This document shows positions 1 through 12,866 of a stretch of DNA of 64,000 nucleotides, piece after piece; position 1 is the stretch's first letter; each line of letters begins with the position of its first letter. Source of the DNA: Mactromeris polynyma (lineage: Eukaryota > Mollusca > Bivalvia > Venerida > Mactridae); NCBI GenBank assembly GCA_032209605.1, contig JASFXZ010000003.1:37412762-37476761 (forward strand). The letters run 5' to 3'. The notes below the pieces were generated by a model that made no database searches, was not told where the DNA came from, and worked only from the letters and a program-made list of their open reading frames with translations. The translations under genes and the position numbers were made by a program.

Positions 1-1025
1 CTGCACTTATATTTTTGTTATTGCATACTCATGTGTAACTAGAAACAATTCACTCAACAGTTAATACAAGTACGAAAACGCAGTTTTATATGTTTTGATA
101 ATCTACAATTAGATCTTTGCTACCTCGCGGTCATATGCTGAGAATGATGGCGAACCTTCGCGTGCTTTCTCATTTCAATAAACGTAATCATTTGAAATAA
201 ACATTGGGATATACTTAAAGTACTAAACAATTTGTGTAACACAAAAGCAAGCGTATTTGAAGATACATTCATAAATAATGATAACATTTAAATAATTGTG
301 AAGTATTAATTAATCGAGTATCTTTCATTTCTCTTTTTAACTAATTCAATTTTCGAAATGTTTATACCATAGGCCAATTATTTTCCAGATGCTTTACATA
401 TGCAGCTTAGTCCTTAGTCTCTGTCCCGTTTTTAGTTTTACCAATGAATTCAACTGAGAGATTTCATTTTTATTCAAATTAACAAGACCACAAACATTTA
501 ATCAGAGAATGCATGGTCAATCCCTACAGCTGATTTGTAATCTAGCTCGATGTTTACTACTTGTATCAAGTAAAATGTATTGCGTATTTTTGAGTTCAGT
601 GACAAATATCAATTTCAGACTTTCATTTTTATCATAACATGATAGCACCTGATAAACTGATTAGCACGTATACGATTACAAATTTTGCACAACTTCGTTC
701 ACTGCACGGAATACAATCATCAAATAAATACGTACAAAGCATTTCTTACACAACAACGATAACTTTCTCTATGTGTTTGTATTTGTAATTGTTGCTATAA
801 CATTGTACACTTTTAGCGTGTTTTTACCACTATTATTAAGTCGTATATTCACACGAGTTTTGTCTGTACACTATCGATGTAATTTGCAATAGATTATTGT
901 TAGAAACAGATTTTTTGCTAAATAAAAGATCTCAAATTGCTGATTTCAATTATTTTTGTTGTTGTTTAATGTCCTCTGGTCACATATTAAAACAGACTGC
1001 CAATGCATACATCGCTTTAATATTT
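1..1025. other. AT-rich DNA, no gene seen
   Basis: No frame here resembles a known protein and none is longer than a chance AT-rich frame. I see no RNA gene and no strong repeat. It is simply the left flank of the first MITE. Confidence 0.6.
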
Positions 1026-1026
1026 A

Positions 1027-1162
1027 CAGTCAAACCTGTGTTAAAGACCACCTGCGAACAAAGACCACTATTGCAAAACCTGTCTGCAAAGACCACCAAT
1101 TTTGTCTCCCATAATACCATTTTGCTGTTCCCATGGGTGGTCTTTATAGACAGGTTTGACTG
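1027..1162. mobile_element. CAGT-ended MITE (mariner-type), 136 bp
   Basis: The element is a small near-palindrome. It opens with CAGTCAAACCTGT and closes with the exact reverse complement ACAGGTTTGACTG, and a TA dinucleotide sits directly outside each end. Internally AAGACCACC recurs, and GGTGGTCTTTATAG appears in the opposite sense near the right end. CAGT termini with a TA target duplication are typical of Tc1/mariner-derived MITEs. It has no coding capacity; a 94-codon frame crossing it is a by-product of the repeat. Confidence 0.8.
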
Positions 1163-1462
1163 TATATGTATACGAGTTTGAGAAACGCAAAGTGTTAAAG
1201 TGAAGTTTTTAATACTGGTTTTGAGTACCTTTGCTCAAAAGAAAATCTGGATGTATTACCTGCTTGTTGAACCCAACAAACCAATATGTAGTCGAGACCG
1301 TCACATTTATCTCCATTTAAACAATTATTGACCAATACAACACATCTTACTGCAACAAATACGATGCACAGTTAGATTTGTAATTTAGTGATTCTGACTA
1401 TTGCTCCAAGTCTATATAATGGAAAATATGATATCCATTTTCAATGTATTTCTCTTTATTTA

Positions 1463-1542
1463 GCCTCAATATTAAGACCACCTCAATAAGAATACCAGTT
1501 TTCAAGGGTCGCAATGATGGTCTTATTAGCGAGGTTGTACTG
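1463..1542. mobile_element. Second CAGT MITE family, AAGACCACC type
   Basis: The left arm reads CCTCAATATTAAGACCACC. The right arm reads TGGTCTTATTAGCGAGGTTG and ends ACTG followed by TA. The arms are imperfect inverted copies of each other and the left tip is eroded. Similar right arms (GAGGTTTTACTGTA) occur near 19.9, 22.5, 27.1 and 31.5 kb, so this is a family distinct from, but related to, the element at 1027. Confidence 0.65.
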
Positions 1543-2259
1543 TAAAAATATAAGTGAAACAAAATTATTTTGAACGGATAAGAACTTTAAAAAAAAACTC
1601 GTCAGCTGTTATTCAACAGTTGCAAGGCTCATACATGTAACTCTACATTTTCTTTCGTTCCATAACAAATTATTTTAATATAATTCATACGAGTATTTAT
1701 ACTGCGCTGTTTTTTGTTTCAGGCGTTTCGACGAGTAGATTTCAATTTTTCTTACTGCATTTAGATCATGAAGAGTTTGAAAAATATTCAATAACAACTC
1801 GTACCTATGTGATTAATTTCGTGGTAAAAATGAAGGAATTCGATCAACACTGTGGTTAGGACGCACCACATGTGAGCGGTTGAAGAGATATACCATTTAC
1901 ATCAATGAATCAAGACTGCAATTGTTTATACTGCGGTCTCCACACTAGTATGTAATAGGAACTTCGTACCCCAGCTAGAAGTTAACGCTGCACACTTTCT
2001 TACAAACTTGTTCAAATTGTTGAATTATATTTTCATAAACATGTTGATTATCATACATTAAACTTACTTCGAACCAAACCAGTCATATTGAAATATAATA
2101 ATGAATATACTGAAGTCGAGCGAGAAACGACACAAAGAAAATAAAGAGACAGTTCAAGTACACGCAAGTATGTACATCAAAACGAATAAGTAATTATAAA
2201 GAGACAATGGGCACTGGAAACAAACTCACATATAGGTGAAAGTAAGAGAACCACATTGA
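1543..2259. other. AT-rich spacer, no gene seen
   Basis: Nothing beyond AT-rich single-copy sequence is visible between the MITE and the minisatellite. No convincing coding frame, promoter or RNA gene was found. Confidence 0.55.
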
Positions 2260-3400
2260 ACCAGTCATGTCAGTGGCAAAAACATGACTAAGAATTGGCC
2301 ATGTCAGTGGCAAAAACATAACTAAGAATTGGCCATGTCAGTGGCAAAAACATGACTAAGAATTGGCCATGTCTGTGGCAAAAACATGACTAAGAATTGG
2401 CCATGTCAGTGGCAAAAACATGACTAAGAATAGGTCATGTCAGTGGCAAAAACATAACTTCGAATTGGCCATGTCAATGGCAAAAACATGACTAAGAATT
2501 GGTCATGTCAATGGCAAAAACATGACTAAGAATTGGCCATGTCAGTGGCAAAAAATGACTAAGAATTGGCCATGTCAGTGGCAAAAACATGACTAAGAAT
2601 TGGCCATGTCAGTGGCACAAACATAACTAAGAATTGGCCATGTCAGTGGCAAATACATAACTAAGAATTGGCCATGTCAGTGGCAAAATCATAACTAAGA
2701 ATTGGCCATGTCAGTGGCACAAACATAACTAAGAATTGGCCATGTCAGTGGCAAATACATAACTAAGAATTGGCCATGTCAGTGGAAAAACATGACTACG
2801 AATTGGCAATGTCAGTGGCAAAAACATAGCTAAGAATTGGCCATGTCAGTGGAAAAACATAACTAAGAATTTGCCATGTCAGTGGCAAAAACGTAACTAA
2901 GAATTTGCCATGTCAGTGGCACAAACATAACTAAGAATTGGCCATGTCAGTGGCAAATACATAACTAAGAATTGGCCATGTCAGTGGAAAAACATGACTA
3001 AGAATTGGCCATGTCAGTGGCAAAAACATAACTTAGAATTGGCCATGTCAGTGGAAAATCATAACTATGAATTGGCCATGTCAGTAGCAAAACATAACTA
3101 AGCATTTGCAATGTCAGTGGCAAATACATAAATGGGAATTGGTCATGTCAGTTTCAAAAAAATAACTAAGAATTGGTCATGTCAGTGGCAAAAACATAAC
3201 TGGGGATTGGTCATGTCAGTGGCAAAAACATAACTAAGAATTGTTCATGTCAGTGGCAAAAACATATCTAAGAATTAGTCATGTCAGCGGCAAAAACATA
3301 AATAGGAATAGGTCATGTCAGTGGGAAAATATAACTTAGAATTGGTCATGTTAGTGGCAAAAACGAAAATTGGAATTTTAGTGGCAAACACATCAATTGG
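2260..3400. repeat. Minisatellite, phase 1 (34-bp unit)
   Basis: About 33 head-to-tail copies of a 34-bp unit built around CATGTCAGTGGCAAAAACAT followed by AACTAAGAATTGGC. Copies differ by single substitutions and by 1-bp changes in the A run. Variants such as GCACAAACAT and GCAAATACAT recur in adjacent pairs, a sign of local block duplication. Stops in the unit keep this part free of long frames. From about 3.12 kb, units begin to shift toward the next type. Confidence 0.95.
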
Positions 3401-4074
3401 AAATGGTCATGTCAGTGACAAAACACCAATGGGAATTGGTCATGTCAGTGGCAAAAATAAAATGGAGAATGGTCAATTAAGTGGCAAAAGCATTAATTGG
3501 TCATGTCAGTAGCAAAAACACAAATTGGTATTGGTCACGTCAGTACCAAAAACACAAATGGGGATTGGTCATGTCAGTGGCAAAAACACAAATGGAGATT
3601 GGTCACGTCAGTAGCAAAAAATCAAATGGAGATTGGTCATGTCAGTGGCAAAAACATAAATGGAGATTGGTCATGTCAGTAGCAAAAACACAAATTGGTA
3701 TTGGTCACGTCAGTACCAAAAACACAAATAGGGATTGGTCATGTCAGTACCAAAAATACAAATGGAGATTGGTCATGTCAGTGGCAAAAACATAAATGGG
3801 TATTGGTCACGTCAGTACCAAAAACACAAATGGGGATTGGTCATGTCAGTAGCAAAAATACAAATGGAGATTGGTCATGTCAGTGGCAAAAACATAAATG
3901 GGAATTGGTCCTGTAAGTGGCAAAACATAAATTGGGATTGTTCATGTAAGTGGCAAAACATAAATAGGAATTGGTCATGTCAGTGGCCAAAAAATAAATG
4001 GAGGTTGGTCATGTCAGTGGCAAAAACACACAAATGGGGATTGGTCATGTCAGTAGCAAAAACATAAATGGAAA
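3401..4074. repeat. Minisatellite, phase 2 (34-bp variant unit)
   Basis: The same array continues with a changed unit, CATGTCAGTGGCAAAAACAC followed by AAATGGAGATTGGT. Some copies have CACGTCAGTACC instead of CATGTCAGTGGC. The variant has lost its stop codon in several frames, so overlapping plus-strand frames of 60-110 codons appear. They translate to repeated WSCQWQKHKW-like strings and should not be read as genes. Confidence 0.93.
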
Positions 4075-4910
4075 TTGGTCCTGTAAGTGACAAAACATAA
4101 ATTGGGATTGTTCATGTAAGTGGCAAAACATAAATAGGAATTGGTCATGTCTGTAGCAAACATACAAATGGGGATTGGTCCTGTAAGTGGCAAAACATAA
4201 ATATGGATAAGTGGCAAAACATAAATGGGAATTGGTCCTGTAAGTGGCAAAACATAAATGGGGATTGGTCCTGTAAGTGACAAAACATAAATAGGGATAA
4301 GTGGCAAAACATGAACTGGGATTGGTCCTGTAAGTGACAAAACATAAATGGGGATTGGTCCTGTAAGTGACAAAACATAAATAGGGATAAGTGGCAAAAC
4401 ATAAATTGGGATTGGTCCTGTAAGTGGCAAAACATAAATAGGGATAAGTGGCAAAACATAAATTGGGATTGGTCCTGTAAGTGACAAAACATAAATGGGG
4501 ATTGGTCCTGTAAGTGACAAAACATAAATAGGGATAAGTGGCAAAACATAAATTGGGATTGGTCCTGTAAGTGGCAAAACATAAATAGGGATAAGTGGCA
4601 AAACATAAATTGGGATTGGTCCTGTAAGTGACAAAACATAAATAGGGATAAGTGGCAAAACATAAATGGGAAATGGTCCTGTAAGTGGCAAAACATAAAT
4701 GGGGATTGGTCCTGTAAGTGATTAAAAAAAAAATAGGGATAAGTGGCAAAACATAAATTGGGATTGGTCCTGTAAGTGACAAAACATAAATCGGGATTGG
4801 TCCTGTAAGTGGCAAAACAAAAATGGGGATTGGTCCTGTAAATGGCAAAACATAAATGGGGATTGGTCCTGTAAGTGGCAAAACAAAAATGGGAATTGGT
4901 CCTGTAAGTG
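4075..4910. repeat. Minisatellite, phase 3 with higher-order units
   Basis: A 33-bp unit (CCTGTAAGTGGCAAAACATA plus AATGGGGATTGGT) alternates with a truncated unit starting GGGATAAGTGGC. The GGGATAAG junction occurs near 4294, 4384, 4441, 4531, 4588, 4645 and 4736, giving spacings of about 90, 57, 90, 57, 57 and 91 bp. This is a higher-order repeat in which single short units are inserted among full ones. Minus-strand frames up to 278 codons here are artefacts of the array. Confidence 0.93.
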
Positions 4911-7900
4911 AAAATCACCAATGAACAACCTCACACTTAATCCTTGTCGGTCACCTTCCAAACATAACAGAAGACGAACACATGATGGTGAATATAAAAA
5001 TAGTCATATAAAACAGTTACCCAGAGAAGATTGACAGATATGTACTCGACGACATATTAGAAGCCAGTTCATGCCATAAAGTAGTGTTAATATATCTGTA
5101 AATGTTACCGATGTTTAATTTATAAGCGCATACTCCTTAATTAACTTAAACTGTCAGATTATATTGCACATGTAATAGCTACTTATTCATTTTCTGTTTG
5201 ATATTACAGACATTGAAATATTAGCGGAAACATAAAATGAATTTTAAATTTAATATTGTCGGTAAAAACCTTCAAATTAATTGGCAAAGCATTTTCTCTT
5301 AGAGAGTATCATGAATCCGTGAAGTTTTAAACATTCTTTTCAGTAGCTACCTTTTAACTCTTAACATATCTATCATTTCTTTTCGTAAACATATTAATCT
5401 ATTACATTTTGGCGTCAGTTGCAGACCTTTTGAACGGTGAAACAGACATGAAAAAAAATAACGATGGCAGACTAATTATTTTTTATCATTATTTGTGCAA
5501 AGCAAATAACAACTGTTACGATTTCTAATGCTTGCCTTTTTGCTCGAGGACATTAACACGATACCTGGCTTTTTGCAATCGTTTTACAAATATATCATCA
5601 GACTCCATGCATCGTCCAATTGTCTGACTACAAATGTTATTTCCGCGCTTGCATCATGGTTCATGAAATATCACCTGTTACAGTAATGCATAATTATATG
5701 GTGATCAAAAAAGTGTGATTGATTTAATTGCCTGCACTCATTGACCTCGTAAAATGGACAACTGTTTGCAAGCTAACTATGAATGGAGAACGTCGCTAGT
5801 ACTCTGATTCATTGGGCACATTTCTATCCATCGGTGACAGCTCTATTTTATCTTAAGTTAATTTTACCACGAAACAGAAATTTTCGAAACCGGTGACACG
5901 TGAAATGAGCATTACTTCTGTGTGATCTATGAAATCAGGCATTCAAACAGATTCTTTGTTTTCTGAGATGCAATTCAAACAATTACGATCGATCTTCAGA
6001 CCTAAGAAATATCGGTTTGTTACTTTTTTGTCATTATTTAATGAAACAAATCGTTCTGAAGACGTTTGACTTGATAATTTCGCAGCATTGTTTCTATGTC
6101 TCCACGTAGATAGCCATTTTGATGAAAATGCGACTGATCTAGCTTTCGTTTTAAATTATAAAAGTTTATTTTACATATAAAAAATCTGATTTCTTCATTT
6201 ACTTAACTAAATACGTTATAAAACACAGTGAAAACTATATTTTGAATGATAATTTTCTCTTCATTTTCACGAACATAATTATAAAACATGTCCGTGACAT
6301 TTTTAACGATGAAATAATGTCCATTTGCTTTTACAGTGTACAAACTTATTTGTTCAACTTTGATACATTCAACTAAGCTACCATTTTATGCCGCTATCCT
6401 CAGTGGCATTCACAGGATAATATCCAACAAGAATGTAATGGTGTTAACAATAATTGAAGTATGAAAGTGTTAGAAGATTGGGTAACTACATCTAGCTCGT
6501 TTAACTAAGGGATAAGGTTTAAGGTTCATAGTATTTAACACAATATTCTTAGTTATGAATATGAGAACATCGATGGTAATTGTCTTCATACAGATGTACT
6601 CTACAACACTGCATTGTTAATTTTCTTACAAATTTCTCAAAATCACAAATGCAAGCGTCCGATAAAGGTATATTTTATCCTGACCTACGCGCACAATTAA
6701 TTAGCTCTAGCATAGGAAATACCTGCAACAGCAGGGGGAGGATGAATGGACACATTATGTTGTGTTGTTCTAGTAAACTTTACAGAAAAGTGAGTACGTC
6801 TGTATGAAGGCATTAACATGCAATTTTCTCAAAATTATCACTCATCATATTTTGATAGAAAATCTAGCTTTAACACTTTTAAATGTATCATTGTTTGTAG
6901 AAATCAGTTCCTGATATGTTTGGACTACTGGCACCAACAATGAAATGTTCACAATAATTGAATTATCTCGAGGGAATTGGGTAAATAACAAAAGTCACTG
7001 ATATCAGATTGTTCATATAAATTATTCATGTTTTTTAGAAGATAAAAACAACATTAGCATACTTCCGTTTTAAATACTGGTTCTTACTTATTTCTTACGC
7101 TTCGAATCATGTTTGTAGCTCCGCATGTTTGGTTGAAGATAAGATGACAATACTTGAAAGAGAGACATAAAATATTCTCTTGCAGTTTGCAAAACAATCA
7201 AAATAGTGTATCCGAGTTAGAATATGGTAAAACAGGCATTATGCTTCCTAATTCAATCTGTCTCTGCGGACGACGTATGATACTACAATATAACATTTTT
7301 TATTGTTTATCGTATTTAGAAATATCTTCCTCACATAGCCGTATATCTTTACAAATCCTATATATGAAATTAGAATTTCTGCATCATAAAAAATCATTTG
7401 TTCAGACATAGAAAAAACAAATAAATTGGACTGCGCTATGGCTGTATGATTGATAAGATCCCATTTGATGTTTGACGAGGTTGCTCTCTCCAATTACGGC
7501 TTTCTGTTTTCTGTGATAAGATTCTATCAATGACTAACTACTGCCTGGAACTCTTTGATGGACATTCTGTATTTCTCTGCAAAACATGATTATAAGTTAC
7601 GTATTTCTAAATGTCAAACGGAAATACAATTTCCGAGTAGACAGCAATGTCATAAATATATAGATCTTAACTAACGATGTTTGTATCAAATGTTTTATTA
7701 CTTGTTCAGAGATCGGTGTGACGTTTGCGTTAATGCGTACTCTGGATAATGATCAATTCAAACTAATCTCTGCATGATGATGCATTTTTAAAATTATATG
7801 TGATTTATATATTAAATATGTGATACACAAGTACATTTTATTTGTAGGTGAAACAATTAATAGCTGAAGCATTTGATTATTAAAATATATTTTTAGCGCT

Positions 7901-10900
7901 AATAGCCATTTTTGATCTTTTTAGTTTATGATTATAGATTAATAATAAGCATTTCAACAAGGAGGTTAATGTATTACCTCCCAACCAATGAAGTGAACAT
8001 TTATTTGAGAAAAAATGCCTCAAAACTCCGGAAAATAATACTCATTATTAGTCCCGCATACTTGCCTCTGTACTCCGACTTGTACACGCGTCTTCGTACA
8101 GCGACAGTTTTGAGATGTGACGTCCGTGGCTGGACTCACTCATTATGTACTATAAAACATTATGATTTATGCTAAATAAAGTCATGTTGTGAAGAACACG
8201 AAAAAACGGTCAATGCACTACCGCTTAGACTCTCATAAATAAATTACAGAAATATCGTTTAATATATATACAATTCATGGTATATTATATACTGGCCATA
8301 AATAGATGTGTTTTTTTCAAACAATTTCACCAGTTCTCTTGAACATCCTGAATTATAGTATATTGTGAGGTTTTTAAAAGCATTATAATACATATCTACG
8401 TACAAGTGGGCTCTTAAATTAATGTTAGCGCTAAATGTTTACGGTGCATATGGCTTGAAGTCTCCATTAAAACACTTATATCACCTCTCAGATACCTATC
8501 AAAATACCAATTCAGCGTTTAAAACTCTTCACACAATGTGATCATGCAATCAAGTATTGATAGTACTAAGTACATGTACCACGCAAGTGCACATAAATGG
8601 AAGTCAAAAGTGTAGGCTAAGTTCGCTTTATTCCAGCTTCACATCGGTCTACAAAGTTTCCAGCTGTTGGCGTACTTAAATCCTTGTATTTAGACTGTTA
8701 AGTTACAAATATCGTTGCGATATGTGCGTAATTGTGCGCATACACCAGCTATACATTAAGATAGTCTTCACCGATCCCAAAGGCAATCATGATAGAAATC
8801 AAGTTCAATTTATTTCCTTTATTTTAATATCAAAACATATATCTTATTCAAAGATCGGCAGAAATATAAGAAACATGTATAGTCACTGACCCCCATTGAC
8901 GTTTAATCTAACAATTTATTAACAAAACACTATAGTATCATTAACGCGTCTAGTATACAGGAAACACACATACATTAGCAATGCAAGGTATTCTCCCGTG
9001 TGGTTTCTTTAATTGCCAGTAATTCTCATGTTCTGAAGTCTAAAATAATAAATTATAATGATCTTTGTGTGCCCCACTACACATTGAGGTCGGTGTTTGA
9101 GATGCAATCTTAATAGGGGAGTCTTGGTTGTTATCATAATTATGTATCAATGAACTGTTTCACATTTCAATATTGCTTAGTAATTATACCGCGGGTGATG
9201 TTGTAAAATAAGCTAATACATATCAGTCGTAAATCGGTGATATTAATTGTAGAAAACAGCAATGTTTAAACATTATTATGTTAACGCATCTTATCTTAGT
9301 AATGAGATTTTCGAAAGGAACATGAATGCACTTGGATTGACAGGAGATAATGTATTTATAACAGAACTTATAATACTGCTGTTCCATGTCAAATAATGGT
9401 CATATTGTATATTACTACTATTAATACTGTTGTATTTTCGCATCGACGCAGTAGATCATTAGTGTGCGACAGTAATGGTGTCCACTGTTGTCACATTTGG
9501 CTACTACATCACAGGCACGTGACATGATGCCAAACCAAGTCACATTAACTTAACTCCGGGCCTACTTGTCCATGCACTACCTTTATGGTGCCGAGCGTTA
9601 AAGACTTGTAAAATACAACACGATACATCGATATATCATAAAACATGATACAATATTATAACAAACACAAATCAATAGTACTATACAATTACAATGCGGA
9701 AGAAATAGATAAAATATTTTACACTTAATGAAGTTACTTGTTGTTAAAAGGTTAAACTTTGTCTTTTTTACGGCCATGTGTTTTCGTATTTTAAATATAT
9801 TTCTTACATTTTAAAATGTATTTTGTATATTTTCATTTTAGCATATCAAGTTATTTCTATAATTTTTAAAACCTCTTTGTGTCGATTGACATTATATGTA
9901 TCATCATTTACACTAAAGCTTTTTACCTATTGCTGATGTTACAGTCGGAACAAAAACATGTTTGGTCAGCTTCTGAATAGTTTTATACAAGTGACCGTTT
10001 ATCTGCCTTGTGACTTGATCGGCAATTATCAGTTAGTTGATTGAACGAGAGCAAAAACATAACTTATAAAGTATTTGCTTGAATATTAAATGTTTAAAGA
10101 TGTATCTGTCTCATCTGAACATAAACTGTTTGAAATTGCATCATCCAGTAGTAATTACATTGACTAAACATCTCTATTAAGAACTGTTGTATAACCGATA
10201 GAAAATACATTTTTGTATAATATTACTAACAGACAAATGTTGTAAAATGTACAAAACATTTTCGTCAACAAATACGGATCGATACATTATTAGTTCATTC
10301 TTTGTTATTGCATGTTTATTGATGCTTTAACTATAGGAAATATGTGTTTCATGTTTGTTTTGGTAAACAAATGAACAAAAAATGAGCATAATACAACTTC
10401 AATGATTGTAGACTCGTGCACACATCTTCGGCAGGAAGTTTTGTCAAAAGGTCAAAAGAAAGGTAATCGTGACAAAAGACAAGTTTGATATAATTCCTCT
10501 AGACAAGTTTAAATTTGACATCACGCGATACCTCAATTTATGCTTTAATAACAAATAGGTTATATTATTTATCTTCTTCTTACGGAACGTAATGGCACCG
10601 CATTTCTTTAATAACTACTGTCATAATATTCTATGTAACTACAAGTTAATCATTTGTTAAAGATACAAAATGTAATGATATTTTCATGTAGAAGTTATAA
10701 CGTAGGTAATATGCTGTAGATACTTGTTAGACATATCATTAAAAGCACTCTCATTTCATTGCTTTTAAAATGTAGCTTGATATTTTTGTCATATATTTAT
10801 TCACACGTATCTTTTAATAATAAATTGATAAGTCATATATCTGATCAATTGTTTCTGTCAATGTGAAACACGCATGTCTGGTTTTGTGTGCCTTTGTCGC

Positions 10901-12118
10901 GCAGACAATAAAATAATTCTCCTAAATCACATTTCGAGTGCCTCTACCTAAGAAAGAGGAATATGTTGTTATTAAATTGACTTGAATTTCTTTCTGTTGT
11001 TTCCTGGGTGATAATTCAACCAGCTTATATGAAGTCGAGTCAATTGCATTTACCTCCCTTTGTACAGCAGCTATGTATTGGCAAAACGACGCAGTTTATT
11101 CCCCCGTCTTTCACAACCAAAGTATAGATTACTGCTTAATCCCAGTTGCATGTTTAATTTACAGAAAACAGCTGATCTTGATAGCTAACTAACAATTGGC
11201 ACGAACGATATTATGTTATATGAACTTTGATGTATGCATAATTATGTTTCTATTATCATTTGTTAATTATGTTATTTATTTTACATGATGCATTTACAGT
11301 GAAATAAAATCTTTAGCTAGCTTATGTTTCAGCTGTTGTCTTGATGTTCAATGTTCAGAGAGATGATACAGTTAATATATATATTGAGAAAAATACTGTT
11401 TATAGGCAGGCTTAGAATTAATGTTTGTTTTTCGCTTTGATGCGTTTCGAAGTTTTAATCATTCTAAATTTCTATCTAAGAAGTATACATATCGTCTGAA
11501 TGAATATGCACGTAATAACGTACCGAATTGATTATTACAGCAGCAAAAACAGAAGGAAGAATATAATAAACCACGTTGTTATGATAAATCATATGTCTGT
11601 ATACTACATTCCAGTAATGAACAAGTAGTGAAAAACTTGTCAGTTTATTTATCTATAAGAGTTTTTAATTGAGAGAACAATCCTCGTAAAACAAATTAAA
11701 TGCACTTTTATCTCAAAGTATTGAAATCATTGTTGTTGTAGTTCTTTCTTTGAGGTTGGTTTTGTGTATGTTTAGTTTGTATTACATTACCTCATTTATT
11801 ATCATGTAATATCATGTACCTATATCCATGTTGACATGCATAGTTATATACTTGTAAAATGTGTTGCATATGTTCATTATGTGCTTCCTTTAAGAATGAT
11901 GTATACACTTTTATTATTTCTTGATTTAACAAAATATATGTATTTATATAATTTGTTATTATGAAACGTAGTCATAATGCCTTAATTTCTGAATAAAGTA
12001 TTATTATTATCATTGTATTTTACTATCAGAGTGATATAATTTGCAGATGAATTAACCACCTTTAAGTCTATGTTTTTGTAATGTTAAGTATTACTACACA
12101 CACATTATGATGCAGTAA
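4911..12118. other. Long AT-rich stretch, no gene seen
   Basis: Over 7 kb I recognise no exon with a familiar motif, no tRNA and no tandem array. Frames are at most about 90 codons and look random. Near 11.99-12.02 kb the sequence GAATAAAGTATTATTATTAT resembles the polyadenylation signal and simple tail of a decayed non-LTR retrotransposon, but no reverse transcriptase is visible upstream, so I do not call one. Confidence 0.5.
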
Positions 12119-12863
12119 TACCTAAGTCACAAGTAAAGCGGTTGCCGGGCGGCGTGTGCGATTTATAGGCATCGGTCGGCGTGAAGAGGTCGGCGAAAAA
12201 TCGCGCGATAGGGCAGTCACAGTCGCATTTAAAAGTGCACTGCACGCTGCCATGACGGGAACCGGCCGACCTTCCAGAAAACGGGGTCTAATTCTTGGCT
12301 CGTTTATCGACCGGTGTCCGAAAGGTACTCGTCCGATGTCCTGTCTATGTCCCCCCTGCGATACCCCTGCGGTATCCAGCCGGGTGCCGGCCAATTCTTA
12401 CATGCCGTACGGCGGCCGGTTGGGCATCTGTAGTGTGCGAGTGAATAATATGATGGATAATGCGATGAGCCGCCATTTAAACCCTACGAGTCCCAGTGGG
12501 TGGTTGGCCAGACGCCGGCCGGGCGCCGCCAAGTCGGCCGGACGCCGGGCGGGGCCAGGCCGGCGTCTGATCGGCGTCTGATCGGCGTCTGACCGATATA
12601 TGGATTGTCCAAAATTTGGTCCGACGCCCGCCCGATGTGTTCGATGCCCTGTCGGACATCGGCCAGACATCGACCGATTTATAGGCGGACAGTTTGCGAT
12701 GCGAAACGCCGTTTTAAGTCCGAGTTAAAAGCATCTCGATGCCCGCCCGATTCCCAAAAATGACCTGCAGCCGCAAGGAGTCCCATGGGGCCCCGGCCGA
12801 AATGCCTAGAAATCCGCCGCAAACTACTCGCAAACCCATCGCAAGCTAATTGTGACTGGGGTA
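12119..12863. mobile_element. GC-rich Harbinger-type MITE, 745 bp
   Basis: This block is sharply richer in G, C and CpG than everything around it. Its left end reads TACCTAAGTCACAA. The reverse complement of its right end reads TACCCCAGTCACAA. A TAA trinucleotide lies immediately outside both ends (12116-12118 and 12864-12866). Terminal inverted repeats with a 3-bp TWA duplication are the hallmark of PIF/Harbinger elements. Inside are short direct repeats (CGGCGTCTGAT three times near 12.56-12.59 kb). The frames inside, up to 141 codons, overlap on both strands and show no transposase motif; they reflect GC richness. A CpG island of a host gene is the alternative, but the terminal repeats argue against it. 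Confidence 0.65.
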
Positions 12864-12866
12864 TAA

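Noticed and set aside
3315..4067. Overlapping plus-strand frames with WSCQWQKHKW-type repeats
   Set aside because: They are artefacts of the 34-bp units; several frames are open at once over the same bases.
2260..4910. CRISPR-like array
   Set aside because: Units are contiguous with no unique spacers, and the sequence context is animal.
4045..4961. Minus-strand frames of 79 to 278 codons with repeated CFATYRTNP-like or VLPLTGPIPI-like strings
   Set aside because: They are translations of the phase-3 minisatellite in three frames. Unit length near 33 bp keeps the frame open; there is no start context, domain or conservation.
11925..12018. 3' end of a non-LTR retrotransposon (GAATAAAGTATTATTATTAT)
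   Set aside because: Only a polyadenylation-like signal and a simple tail are visible; no reverse transcriptase frame and no target duplication. Mentioned in the spacer entry only.
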